A stretch of DNA of 64,000 nucleotides, taken from contig OY970371.1 in NCBI GenBank assembly GCA_963718695.1, positions 2,294,001 through 2,358,000 on the forward strand, read 5' to 3'. Source of the DNA: Manganitrophus sp963718695 (GTDB taxonomy: Bacteria > Nitrospirota > Nitrospiria > SBBL01 > Manganitrophaceae). The translations under genes and the position numbers were made by a program. Position 1 is the first letter of the stretch, and each line of letters opens with the position of its first letter. A model generated the notes under the pieces. It worked only from the letters and a program-made list of their open reading frames with translations, was not told the DNA's origin and did no database searches. Of this stretch, positions 24,619 through 32,824 are shown one piece after another.

Positions 24619-26568
24619 TTAATTGACTTGCACCAGCTTTCCCTTTTGAACCTGGATCAAGATCGGCTTCTTGAGAACCTCGCCGTCTCGGATTTCAGAG
24701 ACGAGGCCGGAGACCCCCTGAAAATCTTTTGTCTTCGCGAGCGCCGCTTTTACATCGCGCGGCGTCAGCGCCCCTCCCTCCAGCGTCGCCAGAACCAGTC
24801 GGGCGGCGTCAAAGGCCTGGGCCGCAAACAAATCGGGCTCCTGCTGAAACTTCGCGCGATATTGGCCGACGAACTTACGAACCATCGGGTCGGGACTTCC
24901 GGAAAAAAACCCATCAATAAAGGTCGCCCCCTCCGCGTAGGGACCGACCAACTTCAGGAACTCGGGCGTGTTCCAGCCGCTGGTCCCCAATAGAGGGATC
25001 GCTTTAATATTGTGGAAGACCAACTGCGGAATGATCAATCCGGCCTTGTTGGCATCCCCCGGCAGGAAGATCGCATCAAAGCCCGGCGTATAAGAGACTT
25101 CCCGCTTCCGCCTCCCCTCCTGCACGATCTCGACCACTCCGTTCTTCTTCAGATCGGCTTCCTTCAACAGACGGATCGTCGCAGTAAAGTCGGTTGAATC
25201 GACGGGATAGGGTTCCGCGTGAACGATTTCTCCGCCAAGACGGCTCACTTCTTCGGAGAAACATCGGACCCACTCGCTCCCCGAACCCTCTTTCGGGAAG
25301 AGGACGGCAAACCGTCTCAGATTCATCTGTGCTACCGCATACTCCGCCATGGCGTGGCATTGAAAGCGGGAAGTGATGGCATTTCGGAAAACCGATTTGC
25401 CGAGGGAGGAAAGCCGCACCGCCGTGGCGCCGGGGGTGATCAGAACCAGATCGGCCTTTTCCACCACCGGGGCGATCCGATCGACCTCTTTGCTCAAAAG
25501 CGGCCCGATCATGGCAATCGGCCGAAACTCATCGATCCACGCTCCCAGGGCGTCTTGCGAACGGCTTTCGTCTTCATCGAGGTCCCTGACGACCAGACCG
25601 ACCGAAGCCCCCGGCAATGACTCTTTGAACTGCTGCAGCGCCAGCTGCACCCCATTCAATGCATTATTCCCGAACGGGGCAAGCCGGCCCGAGAGGGGCA
25701 GCGCCACGCCGACTAAAAAACGGTGCGCCTTGATCTTCTCTCGAATCTGGCTCACCAGCTGCTTCGCTTCCCCGGTGAATAGATGATTCGGAAATCCGGC
25801 GAGAAATCGTTTAATCTCCCGCTCCTCACGGTAAAAATCCCCCCGGCTATCGTAAATCCGGATCAGTCGGACCAATGCCTCATCGGCCGGGAAAGAGGAT
25901 CCGAACTGTTTTACGATCGTCTGAAGTTCTTTCTCCGGCAGCTTCTCTTTTACAATCGAAATTATCCCTTCCCGCACGGCGCTATTTGCCACCGGGTCGA
26001 CCACCAGCTCTTTCTTTTCCATCAAAACCTGAATCGCTTCCAGGAATTCATTCTGATCTAGATAGGCCTGGGCGATCTGCTCGTAGATCAACATCTTCGA
26101 CGATTCCCGGCCGGGAAGATCGCTCCAGAGGTCCATGACCTCTTTTAACTCTCCCAACATCAGATAAAGATCGCTCAAGTGAAGACGGGCCTCATCGGCG
26201 CGAGCATGTCTGGAAAATCGATCGAGTATCGTCTTCAACGCTTCGATCGCACGCTTCATCTCCCCCCGTTTGGAGTAGAGTTGCCCCATCTCGAGATAGA
26301 CATCGGGCAGAAGACCGCTGTTCGGAAACTTTAGGACAAATTGCTCGAAAGAAGAGAGGGCCGCCTCGGCCTGACCCGAAGCGGAAGCGGATTTTGCTTG
26401 ATCGAAAAAGGATTTTTCTTCAGGGGTGATCGGACCGGTGACAGAATCGAGGGGCGCATTTCCAGTCGACGGGGCGGGAGGCGGATCCTTCGGAGGATTC
26501 TGCCCTATCCCGACAGGTGGAAACGAAAGAAGGAAAATCAGACTCAAAAAAAAACTTCTTTTTAACAA
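24619..26568 (-). CDS. TPR plus periplasmic-binding-fold protein (LpoA-like/ABC substrate-binding)
   Basis: The 649-residue protein has a signal peptide (FFLSLIFLLSFPPVGIGQ, cleaved after about residue 22), TPR-like repeats (about 50-280: QAEAALSSFEQFVLKFPNSG and similar) and a type I periplasmic-binding domain (about 290-640: FLVGVALPLSGRLAPFGNNA). This arrangement is that of LpoA-type penicillin-binding-protein activators and of branched-chain amino-acid-binding-like lipoproteins. There is no lipobox, so it appears to be soluble in the periplasm. The ligand is unknown. It stands upstream of pycA on the same strand. Confidence 0.8.
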   Translation of the reverse strand: MLKRSFFLSLIFLLSFPPVGIGQNPPKDPPPAPSTGNAPLDSVTGPITPEEKSFFDQAKSASASGQAEAALSSFEQFVLKFPNSGLLPDVYLEMGQLYSKRGEMKRAIEALKTILDRFSRHARADEARLHLSDLYLMLGELKEVMDLWSDLPGRESSKMLIYEQIAQAYLDQNEFLEAIQVLMEKKELVVDPVANSAVREGIISIVKEKLPEKELQTIVKQFGSSFPADEALVRLIRIYDSRGDFYREEREIKRFLAGFPNHLFTGEAKQLVSQIREKIKAHRFLVGVALPLSGRLAPFGNNALNGVQLALQQFKESLPGASVGLVVRDLDEDESRSQDALGAWIDEFRPIAMIGPLLSKEVDRIAPVVEKADLVLITPGATAVRLSSLGKSVFRNAITSRFQCHAMAEYAVAQMNLRRFAVLFPKEGSGSEWVRCFSEEVSRLGGEIVHAEPYPVDSTDFTATIRLLKEADLKKNGVVEIVQEGRRKREVSYTPGFDAIFLPGDANKAGLIIPQLVFHNIKAIPLLGTSGWNTPEFLKLVGPYAEGATFIDGFFSGSPDPMVRKFVGQYRAKFQQEPDLFAAQAFDAARLVLATLEGGALTPRDVKAALAKTKDFQGVSGLVSEIRDGEVLKKPILIQVQKGKLVQVN

Positions 26569-26679
26569 TCAGACGCTCTCCTAAAACATGGAGGATCTTC
26601 CCCTCCGGGGAAATTCCTTGATGATAGAAGAATTGATTCACCTTGTCAAGAAACGGAATTTCCGATAAAATCTCCGCAA

Positions 26680-27564
26680 ATGGATACATTGATCGATCGT
26701 TTTCTCAATCATCTTTCCGTCGAAAAAGGCCTCTCCCCCAACACCCTCTCCGCCTATGCCCTCGATCTCCAGAAGCTGTCTGAGTTCATCGAGCAAAGGG
26801 GGATTTCTGGAATCGATCACGTCCAACGAAAAGAGATCCTCCTTTTCCTTTCCGACCTGAAGCGCCGCGCGCTCGCCGCCTCTTCGACCTCACGGATTTT
26901 ATCAACCCTCCGGACCTTTTTCCAATTTTTAATCGCCGAAGGAATCCTTCAACAGGATCCTCTCGCGCATATCCACTCGCCGCGGCAGGCGTTTCGCCTC
27001 CCGAAGGTGCTCCACCCGGCCGAGGTGGAAGCGCTCCTGAACCTCCCCAAAGGAGAGAATCCGATCGGGCTGCGGAACGATGCCATGATCGAGCTTCTCT
27101 ATGCGACCGGGCTGCGTGTCTCCGAGCTGGTCTCCCTTCCAATGGGAGCCGTCAATCTGGAGAGCGGATATCTCATCGCCTACGGGAAAGGATCCAAGGA
27201 GCGATTGGTTCCGATCGGAAAATGCGCCCGGGAAAAACTGGCGCGGTATCTGGGCGCGCGTCCGATTCTTCTTAAAACAAAAAGCGCCACCCTACTTTTC
27301 ATCAATCGATCTGGGAAGGGAATGAGCCGACAGGCTTTTTGGATGCAGTTAAAAGGGTATGCGCGAAAAGCCGGGATACGACGATCGATTACGCCGCATA
27401 TGCTTCGACACTCTTTCGCCAGCCACCTTCTGGAAGGGGGGGCCGATCTTCGTTCGGTGCAGATGCTCTTGGGGCACGCCGATATCTCCACGACACAAAT
27501 CTACACTCATGTGGCGCGGGAGCAGTTGAAAAAAACACACCGGAGAACACACCCCAGAGGCTAG
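26680..27564 (+). CDS. xerD: Tyrosine recombinase XerD
   Basis: XerD resolves chromosome dimers at dif with XerC at division. The 294-residue protein has the SAM-like N-terminal domain (FLNHLSVEKGLSPNTLSAY) and the catalytic set R146 (ATGLRVSEL), K170 (YGKGSKER), H240 and R243 (HMLRHSFASH), H266 (LLGHADIS) and nucleophile Y275. The C-terminus HRRTHPRG matches the XerD-type tail. No other mobile-element gene lies nearby, so it is the housekeeping recombinase. Confidence 0.92.
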   Translation: MDTLIDRFLNHLSVEKGLSPNTLSAYALDLQKLSEFIEQRGISGIDHVQRKEILLFLSDLKRRALAASSTSRILSTLRTFFQFLIAEGILQQDPLAHIHSPRQAFRLPKVLHPAEVEALLNLPKGENPIGLRNDAMIELLYATGLRVSELVSLPMGAVNLESGYLIAYGKGSKERLVPIGKCAREKLARYLGARPILLKTKSATLLFINRSGKGMSRQAFWMQLKGYARKAGIRRSITPHMLRHSFASHLLEGGADLRSVQMLLGHADISTTQIYTHVAREQLKKTHRRTHPRG

Positions 27565-27590
27565 TCGGCACGAAGGATCGGAATGCGATC

Positions 27591-27971
27591 TTATTTAGGC
27601 AGGCACTGAGAAATGTGGAAGAGGAGCTCTTCCGAGGGCAAAGACTTATCAATGAATCCTGATCCGCCGAGCTTTTTAATTTCATGCACCGCAGCAAGAT
27701 CCTTGTGGGTACCGGTAATCACCAAGATCGGTGTATCCTTCGCGAGGCTCCCCGCCTCAACGATCCGAAGAAGCTCAAAGCCGTTCAGCCCCGGCATTTC
27801 CAGATCCATCAAAATGAGATCGAATCGCTCCTGACCGAGCTGTTTCAAGGCCTCTGTCCCATTGGCCGCTTCGATGACATCATAACCGTTTTTGACAAGA
27901 ACCTCGGAAAGATTCTTCCGGACGCTTGGAGAATCATCGATGACAAACACCCGCTTCCTGGATGCACCCAT
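27591..27971 (-). CDS. CheY-like single-domain response regulator
   Basis: A 126-residue stand-alone receiver domain. Acidic residues in VIDDSP, the phospho-acceptor D56 in LILMDLEMPG, Thr in VITGT and the Lys in GFIDKSLP are all present. There is no output domain, so it must signal by protein contact. No kinase is adjacent; the orphan kinase at 3.5-6.2 kb is one possible partner, but there is no evidence of pairing. Confidence 0.92.
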   Translation of the reverse strand: MGASRKRVFVIDDSPSVRKNLSEVLVKNGYDVIEAANGTEALKQLGQERFDLILMDLEMPGLNGFELLRIVEAGSLAKDTPILVITGTHKDLAAVHEIKKLGGSGFIDKSLPSEELLFHISQCLPK

Positions 27972-27985
27972 CTTTACTCCATCAA

Positions 27986-28399
27986 TTATTCAATCGTAAT
28001 ATTCAGAACCAACTCCCCGATGTTTCCACTTCCTGGAACGCAAGTGCCGCCACTCTGGCTGTTCACGGTAAGTGTGGTCGAATCGGGAATCGAAATTCCA
28101 CAGGTCACATTGACGGTCGGGCTATTCGTATCGGTCACTCGGACGGTGTAATTGCCTCCGACAGGAACGCCGGAGATGCTATAAGCGCCAAGACTGGATG
28201 ATTCGACAGTGTCCCTCTTGTTTAATTCGGTGATCGCCACTTCTCCAGACGTTGCAGGGTTTCCCTGCCCTCCCTGTGTGGTTCCCTGCGTTAAAACTCC
28301 CCGCAGGATGATCGTTACATCATCATCGTCCCGCCCCCCGCCACCGCCGCAACCGCTGAGGATAAACATCGCAAATAAAAAAAAGGCCAATCTTTTCAT
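27986..28399 (-). CDS. Putative lipoprotein with carboxypeptidase-regulatory-like fold
   Basis: A 137-residue protein with lipoprotein signal MKRLAFFLFAMFILSGC (lipobox LSGC), a Gly run and Asp run, then a small beta-sandwich resembling a carboxypeptidase-regulatory-like domain (SSLGAYSISGVPVGGNYTVRV). GGGGGGAG lies 5 bases before the chosen ATG at 28399; an earlier in-frame start would spoil the signal peptide. It is 14 bases before the response regulator. Function unknown. Confidence 0.7.
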   Translation of the reverse strand: MKRLAFFLFAMFILSGCGGGGGRDDDDVTIILRGVLTQGTTQGGQGNPATSGEVAITELNKRDTVESSSLGAYSISGVPVGGNYTVRVTDTNSPTVNVTCGISIPDSTTLTVNSQSGGTCVPGSGNIGELVLNITIE

Positions 28400-28512
28400 A
28401 GCACTCCCCCCTTTCCGAGTAAAGAATAGCATAAAAGTGTAAATATGCAAGGATAAGAGCGAAAACAATCTTTTAAAGCGCGGGAATCTAGACCAGACGA
28501 GGCGTGAAACAG

Positions 28513-29028
28513 TTATTCGTACGAAATGAGAGCGGTAATCGGAATGCCCTTTAACTTCTCCCGACCTTTTAATCCGACAAGCTCGATGACAAAGGCCAGC
28601 CCCTGAATCTCTCCGTTGAGCTGCTGGACCAGATTCACCGTGGTGAGGACCGTCCCCCCGGTCGCCAATAGATCATCCACGATCAGGACTCGCTCTCCGG
28701 AAGAGATGGCGTCGCGGTGGATCGCCAGACCGTCCGAGCCGTATTCAAGATTATATTTTGCTTCTAATTTATCGGAGGGAAGTTTCCCCGGCTTCCGGAC
28801 AGGAATGAAACCGGCCCCCAACCGCTCGGCGAGGGGCGCGCCGAAGATGAATCCGCGCGACTCGATCGCCACAACCTTGTCGATCTTTTTACCGATGAAG
28901 GGGGCGGCCAATCGGCGGAGTACCTCTTGATAGGCCACCGGCTCCTTCAAGAGGGTCGTAATATCGTAGAAAAGAATTCCTTCTTTCGGAAAGTTCGGCA
29001 CTTCGCGAATTTTGGATTTTAAGTCCAA
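28513..29028 (-). CDS. apt: Adenine phosphoribosyltransferase
   Basis: Apt salvages adenine to AMP with PRPP. The 171-residue protein begins with KIREVPNFPKEGILFYDIT, and has AIESRGFIFGAPLA, RKPGKLP and the PRPP-binding loop VLIVDDLLATGGT. Length and motifs are standard. It is 18 bases after the sigma factor gene and probably co-transcribed. Confidence 0.96.
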   Translation of the reverse strand: MDLKSKIREVPNFPKEGILFYDITTLLKEPVAYQEVLRRLAAPFIGKKIDKVVAIESRGFIFGAPLAERLGAGFIPVRKPGKLPSDKLEAKYNLEYGSDGLAIHRDAISSGERVLIVDDLLATGGTVLTTVNLVQQLNGEIQGLAFVIELVGLKGREKLKGIPITALISYE

Positions 29029-29046
29029 GGCTCTCTCCTCAAGCGT

Positions 29047-30024
29047 TCAGAGAATTTCATCCGGTCTAATTGTCTTTTCGGTGATGATCGTCCGGAGTTT
29101 CCGGAGGGCGCTCGACTCGATTTGCCGGACCCGCTCGCGCGTGAGACCGAAGACCTTTCCGATCTCTTCGAGCGTATGCGGTTCATCTCCCTCCAATCCG
29201 AATCGAAGAACGATCACCTGCCGTTCATTGTCTTTGAGCAACGACATCCATCGGAGGATGTCTTCTCTTCGCCGGACCCCCTCCGCTTTGGTGATCGGGG
29301 AGATTTGGCTGGTGTCTTCGATCACATCCCGGAGCGCCGTTTCCTTGTTTGCAGCGATCGGACTGTCGAGAGAATAGGTTTTTCGAAGGAGTTGCTGGAT
29401 GTGATCAACGTCTTCCGGCTGGATCTTCATTTTCTTCGAGATCTCGTCGGACTGAGGCTCCCGCCCCAGCTCCTGTACCAGATCTTCGACGTGCGAGAGG
29501 TAGTGATTGACCCGCTCCACCACATGGACCGGAAGGCGGATCAGCTTGCTCTGATTGATGATCGCCCGCTCGATCGACTGTCGAATCCACCACGAAGCAT
29601 AGGTCGAGAACCGGAAACCTTTTCGATGATTATATTTCTCGACCGCCTTGATCAGGCCGATGTTCCCCTCCTCGATAATGTCCGAAAAGGGAAGGCCCCG
29701 ATTCATATACCGCTTGCCGATACTCACCACCAGCCGGAGATTCGACTCGATCATCCGCTGACGGGCCGCCTCATCTCCTTTGGCGATTTTTTTGGCAAGC
29801 ATGACCTCTTCTTTGAAGGTCAACAGGGTCGAACGGCGGATATCCCGGAGGTAGGTCTTGACCGCATCCGCCGGCGGGGCATAACGGTCTTCTTCCTCTT
29901 CATATTCGGGCGCGGGAGACTCTTCCCCCTCGGAAAATCCCTCCCCGTCGGACTCTTCTGAATCTTCTTCTAATTCCTCGCCGTCGATCTTCTCTTTCTC
30001 CTGTTCCACCCACTCTTCGCTCAT
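29047..30024 (-). CDS. RpoS/RpoD-like sigma-70 family sigma factor (group 2)
   Basis: A 325-residue sigma factor with a 50-residue acidic N-terminus, region 1.2 (DAVKTYLRDIRRSTLLTFKE), region 2 (NLRLVVSIGKRYMNRGLPFSDI, FSTYASWWIRQSIERAI), region 3 and region 4 (LEEIGKVFGLTRERVRQIESSALRKL). The absence of region 1.1 and the total length fit a group 2, RpoS-like factor rather than the primary sigma. It would direct stress or stationary-phase genes; the many sigma-70-like promoters seen here could be read by it or by the primary sigma. Confidence 0.88.
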   Translation of the reverse strand: MSEEWVEQEKEKIDGEELEEDSEESDGEGFSEGEESPAPEYEEEEDRYAPPADAVKTYLRDIRRSTLLTFKEEVMLAKKIAKGDEAARQRMIESNLRLVVSIGKRYMNRGLPFSDIIEEGNIGLIKAVEKYNHRKGFRFSTYASWWIRQSIERAIINQSKLIRLPVHVVERVNHYLSHVEDLVQELGREPQSDEISKKMKIQPEDVDHIQQLLRKTYSLDSPIAANKETALRDVIEDTSQISPITKAEGVRRREDILRWMSLLKDNERQVIVLRFGLEGDEPHTLEEIGKVFGLTRERVRQIESSALRKLRTIITEKTIRPDEIL

Positions 30025-30086
30025 CGCTTATCCTCGTCGAAGGTTTCCCTTATTATAGTGGAAACAAAGGAGAAGACAAGCAGAAT

Positions 30087-30368
30087 TTAATATCGAATCG
30101 AGAACGAGTGAAATCGGTTTGAGGGAGGCCCCCAGGAGACATCGACCGAAGTGACCTTCGATGCCGGGGGACCCTGCCGGAGAAGTTGAATCAGCTCCTC
30201 CACCGTCGCCTTTTCCCCTTCCACCTCGATCTCTACCCGGCCATCGGCCAGGTTCCGGGCATACCCTTTTAGCTGAAGGTCGACGGCCCGCCGTTGGGTG
30301 AAATCTCGGTATCCGACCCCCTGGACCGTTCCGCTCACATAGAGATGACTCGATACGAGTTCAGACAT
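30087..30368 (-). CDS. acyP: Acylphosphatase
   Basis: A 93-residue acylphosphatase hydrolysing acyl phosphates. The active-site VQGVGYR loop (15-21, R21) and N39 in ARNLADGRVEIEVEG are both conserved. The ATG lacks a ribosome-binding site and sits only 4-5 bases past the T-run of the tRNA-Pro terminator, so expression probably needs its own hidden promoter or read-through. Confidence 0.93.
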   Translation of the reverse strand: MSELVSSHLYVSGTVQGVGYRDFTQRRAVDLQLKGYARNLADGRVEIEVEGEKATVEELIQLLRQGPPASKVTSVDVSWGPPSNRFHSFSIRY

Positions 30369-30371
30369 AAA

Positions 30372-30409
30372 GAAAAAAAGAGGGATAATCGGTCTCGATC
30401 ATCCCTCTT
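30372..30409 (-). terminator. Terminator of the tRNA-Pro transcript
   Basis: On the minus strand AAGAGGGAT (30409-30401) pairs with ATCCCTCTT (30386-30378), followed by a T-run. It lies directly after the tRNA and directly before the acylphosphatase start. Confidence 0.8.
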
Positions 30410-30413
30410 AAAA

Positions 30414-30490
<77 letters not shown>

Positions 30491-30597
30491 AATGATTTTG
30501 TTTGATGGATATATCTGGATGGCCCGTGCGTCTTCGGCCGTTCAACAAAATGACGGCTCAGAATGACGTTGCCGATGTGCGGGCGCCGGACCTCGCC

Positions 30598-31701
30598 CTA
30601 TTTTATCTTTTCGTACTTCATCCCGAAAACGTTCGCCACCCCCGCGTGGACCACCTTGCCGTCGTGGGTGTTGACGCCGGCCGCCAGGGCCGGGTCGGCT
30701 TCGATCGCTCGTTTGAAACCGAGTTGCGCCAATACTTCAAGATAAGGGAACGTCACGCCGGTCAACGCGAAAGTCGAGGTCCTCGGCACCGCTCCCGGCA
30801 TATTCGTCACACAGTAGTGCAAGACGCCATCGACCTCGTAAACCGGCTCCGAGTGGCTCGTCGGGCGGGAGGTTTCGAAGCAGCCTCCTTGATCGATCGA
30901 GACATCGACCACCACCGACCCCTTTTTCATTTTGGAGACCATCTCCCGGGTCACCAAATGAGGCGCCTTGTCGGCCGATCGCGCGACCGCGCCGATCACC
31001 AGGTCACTTGCCGCGACCTGTTCCGCAATCACGTCACGGTAAGGAGGAAGCGTGACGACCTGCCCGCGGAAGAAATCGTCGAGATAAACACGCCGCATGG
31101 CGTTTTCATCGATCACTGTGACGGATGCGCCCAGCGAGAGGGCCACCTGAGCCGCATTCTTCCCGACGACCCCGCCCCCGATCACTGTGACTTTCCCCTT
31201 TTCTACTCCGGGCACGCCGGAGAGAAGAAGCCCCATGCCGCCCGATTGCTTTTGCAGGTACTCGACACCGACCAGGACCGACATCCGTCCCGCCACCTCG
31301 CTCATCGGCCGGAGAAGGGGACGACTGCCGTCGGGCAATTCGATCGTCTCATAGGCGATCGCCGTCACCTTCCCTTTAAGCAGCGCCTCCACTAATTTAA
31401 GGTCTGCCGCCAAATGAAGGTAGGTGAAAAGAAGTTGGCCGGGGTGAAAGAGCCCGTATTCACTCGGGAGCGGCTCCTTCACTTTGACGATCAGATCCGC
31501 CTGATCGAAGAGCGACGTTTTCGATGTAAGGATCTGGGCCCCTGCGCTCCGGTACGCGGCGTCGGGTATCCCGCTCCCCTCCCCGGCGCCGGCCTCAACC
31601 AGGAGTTGATGGCCTTCTCGGTGAAGGGTGCTGACGCCAGCGGGAGTGACACTGACGCGGTACTCGTGATCTTTAATCTCTTTCGGTACGCCGACTTTCA
31701 T
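30598..31701 (-). CDS. ald: Alanine dehydrogenase
   Basis: Converts alanine and NAD to pyruvate and ammonium, reversibly. The 367-residue protein begins MKVGVPKEIKDHEYRVSVTP and shows KVKEPLPSEY, FTYLHLAAD, the Rossmann loop VIGGGVVGKNAAQVALSLGA and the VDVSIDQGGC segment. The open frame allows 14 more N-terminal residues, but the family starts at the chosen Met. No strong ribosome-binding site is visible. BolA lies 87 bases upstream. Confidence 0.95.
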   Translation of the reverse strand: MKVGVPKEIKDHEYRVSVTPAGVSTLHREGHQLLVEAGAGEGSGIPDAAYRSAGAQILTSKTSLFDQADLIVKVKEPLPSEYGLFHPGQLLFTYLHLAADLKLVEALLKGKVTAIAYETIELPDGSRPLLRPMSEVAGRMSVLVGVEYLQKQSGGMGLLLSGVPGVEKGKVTVIGGGVVGKNAAQVALSLGASVTVIDENAMRRVYLDDFFRGQVVTLPPYRDVIAEQVAASDLVIGAVARSADKAPHLVTREMVSKMKKGSVVVDVSIDQGGCFETSRPTSHSEPVYEVDGVLHYCVTNMPGAVPRTSTFALTGVTFPYLEVLAQLGFKRAIEADPALAAGVNTHDGKVVHAGVANVFGMKYEKIK

Positions 31702-31788
31702 CTTCTGGACGCGTACCCTAACAGTTTTGGTCAAAAAAGTCAATCGATTCGAGAGGAAATCGCCGATGCCGGGGTTGAATATTTTCGC

Positions 31789-32100
31789 TCACTGGGAGCG
31801 AGGGGACGATGTCGCTCCTTTCCACTCGCCCGGCGTCGCCGCCTTGATGGTCAGCGCATGGATTTCTTTTCCCATCTCATCTTTTAAAGCGGAAAAAACC
31901 ATCCGGTTCCGATCGAGGAGAGAGACCCCATCAAACCGGTCGGAGACAACCTGCAGAATGAAATGCCCTCCTCCCAAGGCGGCCCCGGCATGCCCCGCAT
32001 GTTTCCAGCTCTCATCGATCACCTCGACAAAGACCGCCCCCAACGATTCCTTCATTTTCCGTTCGATCTTCCTCTGTGTTCCCTCGCTGGCTTCGCTCAT
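31789..32100 (-). CDS. bolA: BolA family protein
   Basis: A 103-residue BolA/IbaG-like protein with KHAGHAGA, GGHFILQVVSDRFDG and the invariant His in KEIHALTIKAATPGEW. BolA proteins act with monothiol glutaredoxins in Fe-S handling and some bind DNA. No glutaredoxin gene is in the window. Confidence 0.9.
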   Translation of the reverse strand: MSEASEGTQRKIERKMKESLGAVFVEVIDESWKHAGHAGAALGGGHFILQVVSDRFDGVSLLDRNRMVFSALKDEMGKEIHALTIKAATPGEWKGATSSPRSQ

Positions 32101-32317
32101 TTCTCTTCTCCCGTTTCACTGCGGTTTAATCGCCGTGCATCATAACATATCGGCCTTCTCTTCTTCCACCGAGGCCAGCCAGGATTTCTCTTGACCCGGT
32201 TTGAAAACCACGTTATCTTTGACCAGGATCGTCCAGGGAACTGATGCGGATCATCTGAGCGGAAAATTTAGGAAGGTCGTCCCCAGTCCCTTCAATAACT
32301 ATCGATAAAGGACCGGC

Positions 32318-32749
32318 ATGAAAAAAATTTTGTTTCTATGTGCGAGCAACGCCACACGAAGCCAAATGGCCGAAGGGATGGCGCGCAAGGCGCTCGCCGA
32401 TCGTTTTGAGGTTTACAGCGCCGGGATTCAGCCGATCGCGATGCACCCACTGGCGGTTAAAATTATGAACGAGGGCGGGATCGACATCTCCCAGCAAAAA
32501 AGCAAATCGATCAATGATGTTCCCTGGAAAGAGATGGACATCATCGTCACCCTCTGCGGCACCTCCTCTAAAAGCCTTCCCTCTCTCCCCCCGACGATTC
32601 AACGTCTGCACTGGCCTGTTCCCGATCCGGTCACGATGACCTCCCACTACGGCTTTAAAAGTTCGGCGGAAGGAAAACAGATTGCCTTCAAAGAAGTCCG
32701 CGACATGCTTCAAAAGCGGATGGATGAGTTTGCAGAGACCCTTAAATAA
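32318..32749 (+). CDS. ArsC-like low-molecular-weight phosphatase (arsenate reductase family)
   Basis: A 143-residue LMW-PTP-fold protein. The phosphate loop CASNATR (C8-x5-R14) followed by SQMAEG, and the general acid region WPVPDP, are conserved. Thioredoxin-coupled ArsC relays the disulfide through two further Cys: the one in TLCG is present, but the next (usually about seven residues on) is absent (SSKSLPS). Either it uses a different reduction route or it is a phosphatase. There is no ars operon around it. AAGGACC precedes the ATG. Confidence 0.8.
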   Translation: MKKILFLCASNATRSQMAEGMARKALADRFEVYSAGIQPIAMHPLAVKIMNEGGIDISQQKSKSINDVPWKEMDIIVTLCGTSSKSLPSLPPTIQRLHWPVPDPVTMTSHYGFKSSAEGKQIAFKEVRDMLQKRMDEFAETLK

Positions 32750-32753
32750 CGTA

Positions 32754-32802
32754 AGGCGTGAGGGGTGAAAGATTTAATCTTTTGTTCGAACCCCTTACGC
32801 CT
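32754..32802. repeat. Long intergenic hairpin
   Basis: AGGCGTGAGGGGT (32754-32766) pairs with ACCCCTTACGCCT (32790-32802) through 13 positions, one of them G-U in RNA. An inner AAAGATT/AATCTTT stem extends it. It lies between convergent genes and may serve as a bidirectional terminator or be an extragenic repeat; a similar string (CCTCACCCTTCACCCC) continues to its right. Confidence 0.55.
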
Positions 32803-32824
32803 CACCCTTCACCCCTCCCGTCTT

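Noticed and set aside
26680..27564. XerD-like recombinase as a sign of an integron or genomic island.
   Set aside because: The protein has the housekeeping XerD features, and no attachment repeats, cassettes or transposase genes are near it.
30491..30597. Possible promoter for tRNA-Pro in the gap before ald.
   Set aside because: A TATATC -10-like box is visible, but the nearest TTGAAC is about 26 bases away, too far for a sigma-70 promoter.
32140..32260. A short minus-strand frame containing ILVKDNVVFKPGQEKSWLASVEEEKADML upstream of bolA.
   Set aside because: It has no start codon after the preceding stop except weak internal ones and is too short to support; it may be a gene remnant.
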